Positions 37,740-46,967 of a DNA stretch of 64,000 nucleotides are shown one piece after another. The position numbers and the translations under genes are program-made. Within the stretch, counting starts at the first letter, position 1; each line of letters opens with the position of its first letter. The DNA is from Cryptomeria japonica. Its lineage: Eukaryota; Streptophyta; Pinopsida; Cupressales; Cupressaceae. The stretch covers positions 408,116,889 to 408,180,888 of the forward strand of contig NC_081408.1 of the NCBI RefSeq assembly GCF_030272615.1, read 5' to 3'. The notes under the pieces were generated by a model. That model was not told the DNA's origin. It did no database searches and was given only the letters and a program-made list of their open reading frames with translations.

Positions 37740-38240
37740 ATGAATCTATCTTCATCTGATTACTTCATCCATAGTATCTTCAACTTCTCTTTAAGATCAA
37801 TCTTATTTTCTAGATCAGTAAACTTATTCCTTTCTCTGCAACACTTAACAATATGTGTAATTTGTTGTAGTTATAGCATACTAGACCTTGTTGTTGTTCA
37901 CTTCCATTCATTCTGCCAGCACTAGTCATTCTGAATCATCTATTAGACTTTTTCTCAATGGCCTTGTGCCCATACATACTACAAGTATATTGATATCCCT
38001 TGAAAAACCAAACATTTGTACCATACCTTGCATTAATATTTCCATTCCACATTATTCTACTTCTGTACATATTAGCTTTATGCAAACTTGTTACAAGCGT
38101 AACATCTCTTATTGAATGAATATTATCCCTTTTGATTTCTACACTCACTTATTGTATGTCGAAATTTATAACATGCAAAACAGTTACCATTGAAAGATGA
38201 TGAGTGCCTGGTTTGATTTGTTTCATTTTTTATCTTTTCT
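37740..38240 (-). pseudogene. Gag-like zinc-knuckle remnant in E
   Basis: The minus strand reads YTCSMYGHKAIEKKSNR and, further on, CYNYNKLH, which look like two degraded CCHC knuckles of a copia gag. Several cysteines are lost and stops are frequent. Confidence 0.4.
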
Positions 38241-38554
38241 TTTTTTTGTATCATCTTTATTCAACCTACTCATAATTTTTTATCTCACTCTTATTTACAA
38301 ATTCATATACATGCTTTTATGTCTGACTTTCCTCTATCTGATTTAGATCCTCTTCGACCAACTTTATCCAACTTTTAACTTCTGGAGATTTCTCTTCTTT
38401 TGCAACAATGGGAATAACTACATTCTCAAAAAATAGGTGTAGTCTCAATATAATTACATTCTCCACAAACCTACACCATCAAGCAATTGCTTCCATTGTT
38501 ATCTTTCACATAGTAGACATTTCCAACTATTCTCATACCTATTGAACCTAACCT

Positions 38555-39350
38555 TCATGTACCTCCTTTTTTGATTTCACATATTGTCTCTTTAAATGTG
38601 ACCTCATAACCTTTATTATACATTTGACTTACACTTAACAAATTATGTCTCAGACCTTTGACATAGTAAACATCATCAATCTTATGCTTGCCATCAATTG
38701 TAATACATCCTTTTCCACAAATAGGTGCAACTTCCTCTATTGCGAATTTCATAGATCCATCATCATACTTATCATGTTCAGTGAACTTTAATTTATCACC
38801 TGTCATATGGTTTGAGCAACTGGAGTTAATGAACCAAGCTTTCGGTTCAACTTTAGCATGCAAAGCAACTTTTTTTTCACAAGGTTTCGACTAATCATCA
38901 CATTTTCTAGTCTTCCAGACCTTCCTTTGTCTTTCTCCTTTATTGACAAGAACAAGAGTTCTTCATTTGAATCATCATCATCTTCATCTTTAAATAAACG
39001 TGTCTCTACTAAACAAAAATCTTTTTTTTTCTTTCTCTGTCATTTGTCTGCTTTTTTCTATCACTAATTTTATATATATCCTTTCTTTCATCATCATCAG
39101 ATCTTTTGTAGTCTTCCTTATATATATATCTACAAGAATTAAGACCAATTTTACCATAATCAAAGCATTTTAGAGGTAACATAGTTTTTTACTTTCCGGT
39201 TTCTCTTTTTATTCTTCTTAAAAAGTTTGCTTCAAGTTCATCCACCAGTTAATCTTCAAGCATCTTTGAAACATTGAATGTCACTTCTCTCCTCTTCTTT
39301 TTGATATCATCCATTTCAACAATCTCAAAAGTAGATAGTGAACCAAGAAG
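38555..39350 (-). pseudogene. Copia gag end and protease remnant of E
   Basis: A degraded knuckle (KCFDYGKIGLNSC) at about 39110-39170 is followed by a charged linker and the frame 38863-38555. This begins with the copia protease site: WFINSSCSNHMTGDKLKF, where WFIDSGCSNHMTG is usual. The catalytic Asp is Asn and the following Gly is Ser. It continues with the usual VYYVKGLRHNLLSVSQM block. Confidence 0.75.
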
Positions 39351-39389
39351 TTGGTCCAGAGTATACTTATCTATATCATTATTATAGTG

Positions 39390-39670
39390 CCCTACCCCGA
39401 CTCATCCTTCTCCTTTTATATTTATAGACCCTATTGGCGTAACTTATTTTACTTTATGATAATATTCGATGGTATTATACTATTTGTTGACTCTATTTAT
39501 ATTTCAGATGCTTATGGTGATACTTGTTATTGATGATCATGATATGATGGATTTATATTAACGGTCTCTATATGCACTTGCTATGTTAGATGGATTATAT
39601 GAATCATGGATTTGATAGCATTATGATTATGCTAGCCCTACTTCTCGAGTATATGTGATGAGTTGGTGTT
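39390..39670. other. Unassigned sequence into which D inserted
   Basis: AT-rich, beginning TGCCCTACCCCGACTC. It should join with 63350-64000 when D is removed. It may be part of another retroelement, but no coding motif is seen. Confidence 0.35.
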
Positions 39671-39675
39671 ATGAT

Positions 39676-41093
39676 TATTGGCATTTGTATGAAGATTGCA
39701 TTAATGATTTGTTATGTTGTCATTGATGTCAATTAACCGGTAATGATGTTGTTATAATATTGTTTTGTAACTGGTAGTAAGAGCTAGTGAAGGGAACTAT
39801 AACTGGTAGGTGAGTTTGTGGAGTGAACTGGTATTGCTAAGTATTGGAGAGTTGAACTGGTAAACCCTACCTGTTGATTTGATAAACCCTAACCGATTAT
39901 GTTTGGTGAATTGATTGTATTGGTTTATGATCTGATGATGAGTGGTAATGATTATGACACGTATGAAAATTTTATGAGAAGAGTTTCAAAGTGTTTTTGG
40001 CGTGTTGAGATAATGGTTTTTATCTTGGGAACAAGTAAGTATATTGCATGTAATGAAAACCGCATGATGAATTATTGAGTTTGATGAAGTGGTGATCAAG
40101 GAGCGGTCAAGGCTATCTTGAATGATGTGCAAAGTTTGTTATGTAATCCAATGGTCATACTTGAACCGACTTGTTTGTAATCTCTATGAGAGAATTAGGT
40201 TTTTGCTGTGTTACCGACCTAGTGATTTGTTTATAATGTCGATGAGTTGTTTTGTTTCAGAGTTGGCAAAGTTTTAGTTGAGTGTGTGGTTGCTGAACCG
40301 AATGATGTATCTGTAGTTTGTGTAAAGCCAGATAGGAGCATGAAAAATATTTGAACAAGCAAGTGTAGTGCTATTCAAACAGACCAGCAAACCCCTGTTG
40401 TTTTCTAACAATTACAACAGTAAAATCCCCTAACCAGGTAAGCTCTAACAAGCTTAGTGTAATTCAAATCCTCTAACTAGGTGGTCCATTATCTTGGATT
40501 TCAAATCCTCTACCGAGATTACTCCTCATAGGGTATTGCTTCTAATAGGGCATTATAGTCAATCCCTTAATCAGGTGGTTCCTAACAAGATCTGTTCTTA
40601 AGAAGACTTTTTGTAAAAGCTTTATCAAGCTTGGCTCCTAACAGGGCAAACTTCAAAAGGGTTCCGAAAGTTAACTTGTGAGTCTCATCTCACCGCGGTT
40701 TTTCCCATTTGGGTTTCCACATCAAAAATATTGTGTCAAGTGGTGAATGTTTTTGTGGTTATGTTTACTATGGTTGAATTGCTTAACTGCTTAATCCACT
40801 TTGCTAAGCTATGATTAACTGACAATAATCTGAAATGAGGTTTTACTTATGTCATTAAAGTATTTGGATGCTTGTGAGTTTCAAGTTGTTTTACTATTCA
40901 TCTGTTGTAACAGTCAACCGGTTTATCTTGACAATGATATTGCATTTATAGTTTAGTGGTTTAACTTGTCAGTTTGTAATTTGCTTTGAGAGGTTGAATC
41001 TGAGATTGGTGAAAGTTTATATCAATTTTTCTATGTACTGATTCACCCCCTCTCAGTAGTTGACCGAATCCTTATTCTTTCATCATACCATCA
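39676..41093 (+). repeat. 5' LTR of D
   Basis: 1418 bp, TATTGGCATTTG (the first G of TG is changed) to ..CATCATACCATCA. The partner is 44342-44621 plus 62206-63344, where the start is intact (TGTTGGCATTTG). Confidence 0.9.
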
Positions 41094-41095
41094 AT

Positions 41096-41107
41096 TGGTA
41101 TCATAGC
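41096..41107 (+). promoter_or_regulatory. Primer binding site of D
   Basis: TGGTATCATAGC, one base from the Met-initiator complement TGGTATCAGAGC, 2 bp after the LTR. Confidence 0.85.
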
Positions 41108-41163
41108 TTCTCAGGTCCTCTAAGGTCCAAGCCTAACAACTTGAGGTAAAGATCTTGTAGAAC

Positions 41164-42054
41164 ATGATGAAGAAGGAAGGTCCAAAGTTTAATGGAGAGA
41201 ACTATAGAATATGGAGTGATAGAATAAAAATTTATATCAAGAGTCTAGGAAGTCAATACTGGGAACATGTTGGTACTCAATATGTTGCACGCAGTGGGAT
41301 TATGACTGATGATCAGATGAAAGAGCAACAAGAAAATAATCAAGCACTAGAGGCTATTATCAGTTCTTTGTCTGATGCAGAGTATGTAGATGTCCATGGT
41401 CTAGAGACTGCATATGAGGTATGGAAGAAACTTGAAGATATTTATAGCGGTGATGAACATGTGAAGATTGCCAAGGAAGAGAGTCTAAGAGGAAATTTTA
41501 ATGACATGTAGATGGCTGAAGGTGAGAATATCCAACAGTATGGGCAAAGGATAAAAGAGATAGTTGGTGAGATCAAGAGTGCTGGTGGTAAAGTGGAAGA
41601 TGCCACAGTGATTAGTAAGGTGTTGAGAACCCTGCCACCGGTCTATGCTATCCGAGTTGCAACCATTCAGGAGCTAAAATCTATTGATAAAACTAAGGTA
41701 ACCCTTGACTCTATCATTGGTAAGTTTACTGCTTTTGAATTAAATGGTTATGATGGTAGTGTTTAGAAATCTGAGTCTACATTTAGAGCTTCATTTTCTA
41801 ACCCATCTATGAGGAAAAGTATAGATGTCGGTCACAGTTATGAATCTAGATCCAGCAGAGAAGTTGATGATGAAGACAGTTTGGTTGAGCTTGAAGTATT
41901 GTTGGCAAAGCGGTTGCCTAGAGGTATCGGTAAGTACAGAGGTAAATTACCTTTGAAATGTTTTGCATGCAACAAGATTGGATACATTGCAGCTAACTAT
42001 CCTAATGGTGATAATGAGCACAAGCAAGAGAAGTTCAAAAAGTACAAGGGATAA
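41164..42054 (+). pseudogene. Gag of D
   Basis: ATG at 41164 opens a frame (MMKKEGPKFNGENYRIWSDR) of the copia gag type. A TAG at 41509 and further stops at about 41764 and 42052 break it, but all pieces stay in the same frame. A zinc knuckle at about 41960-42000 reads CFACNKIGYIAANY, in which the His and last Cys are both Tyr. Gag would form the particle. It lies 57 bp after the primer site. Confidence 0.85.
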
Positions 42055-42186
42055 GGCAAAAGAGATGGTCTTATTGTAGTTGATGGTGGTATCACTGATG
42101 AGGAATATGAGGGTGATGCTAATGTAGACATTGCTTTTATATCCATTAAAGAGGAGACATCTGATCAGAAGGCTTTAGTTTCTTGC

Positions 42187-42672
42187 ATGGATAATTCTGA
42201 TGATTGGATCCTTGATAGTAGTTGTTCACATCACATGACCGGTGACTGGAGAAAATTTATTTATTTGAAGGAATTTTATGGTAGAGTTGTGAGATTTGGT
42301 AATGAATCACCCTACATGGTTAAAGGTAAGGGAACTATTTCTCTTAATGGGAAGAGTAGTGCAAATGATGTCGACTGGGTTGAAGGACTAAAGCACAATA
42401 TTTGGAGTGTTGCTCAACTCAATGACAGAGGATACCAATTAGAGTTTAAGAATGGTATGTGCAAAATCTATGGGAGCAAAAGTGAACTGATTGCAACTGA
42501 CAAGCAGACTAAAGGTAACCTGTTTCACCTGGATCCTAAAGTTAGCAACTATTTAATTGCTAAAGTAGATGATAGTTGGCTTTGGCATAGGAGATTTTGT
42601 CATATAAATTTTGATAATATAGTTAAAGTGAATAAGTCCAAGACAGTGAGAGATTTGCCTCAGTTGGACTAA
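42187..42672 (+). pseudogene. Protease and pre-integrase domain of D
   Basis: In frame with gag. The protease site reads WILDSSCSHHMTGDW: the Asp is kept but the Gly of DSG is Ser. VEGLKHNIWSVAQL and LWHRRFCHINFDNI mark the pre-integrase zinc-binding region. A stop follows at 42670. Confidence 0.85.
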
Positions 42673-42699
42673 CCGGTTAATGCTCTATGTAAGGAATGT

Positions 42700-43050
42700 T
42701 AGTTGGGAAAGTGACATCCTCAACTTTCAAGAGCAAAACTTTTTCAGCAGAACATCTATTAGATTTGGTTCATACAAACCTCTGTGGACCAATAAGGACC
42801 AAAAGTATTCAAGGTGACATATATTTATGATCTTCACTGATGATTTCTCAAGAATGATGTGGGTCACATTCTTGAAGGATAAAACAAAAGCATTTAGTAA
42901 GTTCAAGGCATTCAGGGCCTTAGCTGAAAAGGAGAGTGGTAAGAAGATAAAGTGTCTGAGGAATGATCAAGGCGGTGAATTTACTTCCAAGGAATTCACT
43001 AGATATTGTAAAGAAAATGGTATCAAACGAAAACTTTCAGAAGAATCCAA
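42700..43050 (+). pseudogene. Integrase fragment of D, truncated by deletion
   Basis: The frame 42827-43108 reads FTDDFSRMMWVTFLKDK and LRNDQGGEFTSKEF, i.e. the first two catalytic acidic regions of copia integrase. After GIKRKLS the sequence switches directly to the RT/RNase H boundary (NPKETHL). The third catalytic residue and all of RT are gone. Confidence 0.85.
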
Positions 43051-43990
43051 AGGAAACACATTTGATAGAAAACAAGAAGATATTCAGATATTTGAAAGGC
43101 ACTATTGACTATGGATTATGGTATCCATATGAAGGTAACTTTGACTTAAAGGTGTATACATATGCAGACTGGACATGTAATGTTGATGATAGGAAAAGCA
43201 CAACTGGTGGAGAATTCTTTCTTGGAGGAAGAATTCTTTCATGGAGTAGCAGGAAGTAGAGTTGTATATCACAGTCTACACCTGAAGCTGAGTATGTTGC
43301 ATCTTATATGAATTGTACCCAAGCTATCTGGATGAGGCACATTCTGGAAGGTTTCAAGATGAAGTTTACAAAACCTGTAAAGATCTTATGTGACAATACC
43401 AGTGCCATTAATATTTCCAAGAACCTTGTTTTGCACACACAAACCAAGTATATTGAATTGAAGTATCATTTCTTGAGGGAAAAAGTGCAGAGTAAATGTT
43501 AGGGTTTCAAGCATATCCGAAGCAAATACGAGCTAACAACTATATACAAATTTAAATATAAAAGATAAAGAAATAAAACAGGACACAGATAACACAAAGA
43601 TTTAACGTGGTTCACCCAGAATGGGTTACGTCCACCATACAAAGCCATCCAATCTTTCTTATTATCCAGCAAAAATAGTACATCAACCTTACAATGCCTT
43701 ACGCATTCCAGCTGCTTATACCATGCGTTTTTAGGGCAACAAACATAGTCGACCTTTTTAGGGTTTTATTACAATGTTGGTTTTCATCAACAAAAAATGG
43801 CGAGGATATGTGCTGAGTGTACAGTACTTTTCTGATTAGTCACCACATATCAACAGTAAAGATGTGATCTTGGAGCATGTTTCTACCAAGGAGTAGCTTG
43901 TAGATATCTTTACAAAACGTCTGCCTAAGATTACTTTTGAGTATCTTAGAAGTTAGCTAGGGGTTGTACCCCTTGATGAGGTGAATTGAG
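43051..43990 (+). pseudogene. RNase H and pol C-terminus of D, split by solo LTR S
   Basis: It reads IFRYLKGTIDYGLWYP, VYTYADWTCNVDDRKSTTGG, then STPEAEYVASYMNCTQAIWM and LCDNTSAINISKN. The usual DADW reads YADW, losing the first catalytic Asp. The frame is cut at 43496 by S and resumes at 43856 (VILEHVSTKE-like), ending near 43990. Confidence 0.85.
43497..43855 (+). repeat. S: 359-bp solo LTR in D
   Basis: TGTTAGGGTT.. to ..CATATCAACA, flanked by GTAAA at 43492-43496 and 43856-43860. It interrupts D's pol frame cleanly. It contains GATTTAACGTGGTTCACCC next to AGAATGGGTTACGTCCAC, which could fold into a short hairpin. No internal region is present, so it is a solo LTR or very small element. 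Confidence 0.8.
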
Positions 43991-44329
43991 AATGATGTAG
44001 AGTAGATTAGTCCCAAAGCTACTTGCAGAATTTTTCAGCAGGATTGGTGTAGAAGTGGAGTTATTCCACAGAGGGAGCATCAAGTTGCAGGTTGTTGATG
44101 TTGAACAATGAAGTTTGACATTACATGTTTTACTTTCACTTTGGAATTGTTGTTAAAGGGAGAGAAGAACTATGTGATTATGGGGAGAAGAATTGTATGG
44201 TTGACATAGAGAAGATCTACGGCTAGCTACCAACAACAGACAAGGAGAGTACATGCTAAAATGTAAACCAAGTTCCTATTCACAATCATATCAATCAATG
44301 GTATTAATATTTGTATTGCCATCAATTCC

Positions 44330-44341
44330 AAAGGGGGCGAT
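44330..44341 (+). promoter_or_regulatory. Polypurine tract of D
   Basis: AAAGGGGGCGA directly before the 3' LTR start TGTTGGCATT at 44342. Confidence 0.75.
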
Positions 44342-44621
44342 TGTTGGCATTTGCATGAAGATTGCATTAATGACTTGTTATGTTGTCATTGATGTCAATT
44401 AACCGGTAATGATGTTGTTATAATATTTTTTTGTAACCGGTAGGAAGAGATAGTGAAGGGAACTGTAACCGGTAGGTGAGTTTGTGGAGTAAACCGATAT
44501 TGCTAAGTATTGGAGAGTTGAACCGGTAAACCCTACTTGTTGATTTGATAAACCCTAACCGAATAAGTTTGGTGAATTGATTGTATTGGTTTATGATCTG
44601 ATGATGAGTGGTAATGATTAT
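44342..44621 (+). repeat. 3' LTR of D, first part
   Basis: It matches 39676-39955 of the 5' LTR and is then interrupted by A-right. The last five bases, ATTAT, are the target duplication. Confidence 0.9.
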
Positions 44622-45773
44622 TGTGTGTGTGAAAAAGGGTTTGTAGCTGCAAGCACAACACTTCAATTAAATTCATTACATGTATGGTTAGTAATCAATA
44701 ATACATAAATAATAAACCATAACAAATCGACTAATTGCCTTCTAAAGGATGCGAGTATAAGATTTCTCTCAGATTTTTATAAGCAATACCAGTGACTAGA
44801 CTACACCACGACGAAGGATTTAATCTATATGAGCATGATATTAAGCTAAATGGATGCAAGATGGATGAATAATTCAAGCCATAATGGATTCAAGCAAATA
44901 ATGGATTCAAGTAATGATGGATGTAAATAATCTAAAAAAAGCACAATGTATTCAATGATTCCAGAGCAAAAATCAGTGTAATAATAATTAATCTCCAAGT
45001 GTTTTCTCAAAAATCTCTAGGGTGAATTGGAATGAGAGTTGAAGGTTGAATTTATAGAGAATTACAAGAGAGATGATGAAAAAAGCTCAATTTAGGATTA
45101 ATTGAAAATAATTGAGAAATTAGGTTCAGTTAACCTTGAGATAGATTCCAATTATAGTTTAATTGAAATGCATTTAGATAGGAAGTTCAAGTTGCATTAG
45201 AAATAAGATTAATTAATTCCATGCATTTGTGATAAAAATAGATAATTCTTTAATTTATTCAAGAAAAGAATCTTTTCAATGCAACTGAGCTTCTTTTTTT
45301 GAAAAACTTTGAGTTCCAATTTTAGAGAATAATTAAATAATTCAATTTAATTGCTTTTCTGATTTCAAGTTCTGAATTTAGAAAAAGAAATAATATCTCA
45401 AGTTGGATTTCTCTCTCAATTCAATTCTTTTTGTTTATTTTCAATTCAACTCTTGCTTTTTAATTAATTCCTCTTTTGAAATAAATTAATTCCTTTTGCA
45501 TGATTAAATGGCAATTTTATTAACTAATTAAATATGCAAGGATACTTAATAAATTAAAATAGGATAATTGATCAAAATGATTTTTCTTGGAATGATTCAA
45601 TTAATTAAATCAATATTTAATTAATATTGAGTAATTGATTTGCCATGTGATATTTGATGATTGAAGAATTAATAATGTGCTCAAGATTGATTTAATTGCC
45701 TTTGGTTAGGACCTTGGTGATGTTGTCGAGATTAGGGGCCCATGGTTTAGATGACCATTTTTAGGGTATTACA
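44622..45773 (-). repeat. 3' LTR of A-right
   Basis: 1152 bp, with the terminal TG dinucleotide repeated five times. A TATA-like CTATAAA in element sense lies at 45051-45057. It is close in sequence to 61069-62200 with scattered changes. Confidence 0.92.
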
Positions 45774-45786
45774 TTTTCCCCTCTTT
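45774..45786 (-). promoter_or_regulatory. Polypurine tract of A-right
   Basis: The minus strand reads AAAGAGGGGAAAA, directly followed by the LTR start TGTAATACCC. Confidence 0.85.
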
Positions 45787-45848
45787 GAATTAATGTGTGA
45801 GCAGAGCGTTGGTTCAAAGAATGTGTGATGTCTAGGGGATGCCAGTTC

Positions 45849-46392
45849 TGAACTTGATTGATCACGAACCAGATGAAGAGCAAAGTGTTTAGCTTGATTC
45901 AAAGTGATAAAGCTAAATGAAGTTTGATTAAAGCGATATCGATCCCAAACTTGATTGAACTTAGGAATGATAGAAAACAAAAAGATACCGAACTTGAACT
46001 TGATTGATCAAGAAGCAGACCTTACTGATCTAGAACTTGATTGAACTAGACACAATGGGCGAAGATAAAAATCGATCTTGAACTTGATTGATCAAGATAT
46101 GATGAGCGAAAAATAAATTGTCCAGCTTGATTCAAAGTGATGAAACTGAACACTTGCTTAGATTGAACGTGTGATCAAAGATACTCTTTAAACTTTTGAT
46201 TGAGTTTAAATGAATAATCAGCTTGATGAAAAGTGATGAAACTGATTAACATTAAGAGATTGATTCAGATAAAAGACAAATGTCAGCTTGATTTGAAGTG
46301 ATGAAACTGATATGCCCCTAGCGATAAGATTTGATTCAGATGATCTAGAGATCTCGACTTGATATGAAGTGATAAAGATGAGATACCCCTTA
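45849..46392. repeat. Degenerate repeats in 3' region of A-right
   Basis: A unit like AGCTTGATTCAAAGTGATGA + AACTGA recurs at about 45891, 46124, 46220, 46285 and 46355. The related AACTTGATTGATCAAGA recurs between 45849 and 46100. Spacing is irregular (about 65-230 bp). Confidence 0.7.
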
Positions 46393-46888
46393 GCAATAAG
46401 GATTTGTTGATTGTTTTTAGTTGAAAAGATTTTTCTTGACTTTTGATAAAGATTTTAAAAAAAATTTCTTGACATTGAAGATGTGAGGTCATGAGGTCAT
46501 GAGTATGCCCTCTCGGGAGCGAAATTGAAAGATAATGAGGGTACATGATGATAGGCAATTTTCAGCGATGACAAGTTATTTGAGCAGAAAGAATAATTCA
46601 GAGGAATTGTTGAAAATTTGGCATTGATTGATAAGAAATTGAGCACAAAGTTGATTTGTAGAATAAAATTGTATTGAGATTCAGAGTTGATTAATGAGAA
46701 ATTGAGTTTAATTTGAAGAAAGAATGAGATTTTTATGAAAAGCGCTAAGTGGTCCAAATTTGGAAATTGACCAGCAAAATGATATCGGATTTTGATTTCG
46801 ATCCCGAAAATGGAATCAAAATGAACAAATTAGGTAAGGGTACAATTTTCATGTCCATCGGAGCAAGTTGAAAAATTAGGGTTTTAGC
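46393..46888. other. Non-coding stretch upstream of the PMD gene
   Basis: No coding similarity. It ends at the TATA box of the antisense gene. Confidence 0.5.
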
Positions 46889-46896
46889 TATATAAG
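46889..46896 (+). promoter_or_regulatory. TATA box of the antisense PMD gene
   Basis: TATATAAG, about 72 bp before the ATG at 46968, on the strand opposite to pol. A start about 30 bp downstream would leave a 5' UTR of roughly 45 nt. Confidence 0.5.
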
Positions 46897-46967
46897 GGGT
46901 AAAAGTGTCATTTCAAATCATTTTAACCTCCCAAGTTTGAAAATTCAAAAAGCCTTCTGTGAAGAAA

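Larger units (their letters stand above)
32898..39389 (-). mobile_element. E: copia-type remnant without recognisable pol
   Basis: It has a left (3') LTR from TGTTGAAAACATAAC at 32898 to ..TTTCCAACA at 37121, interrupted by palindrome P. A CTCCCCCTTTTCC polypurine tract complement follows, then gag/protease remnants up to about 39350. No RT, RNase H or integrase motif was found between 37140 and 39389, so most of pol is missing. The right LTR is not seen. The right limit, where unrelated sequence appears, is approximate. Confidence 0.6.
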
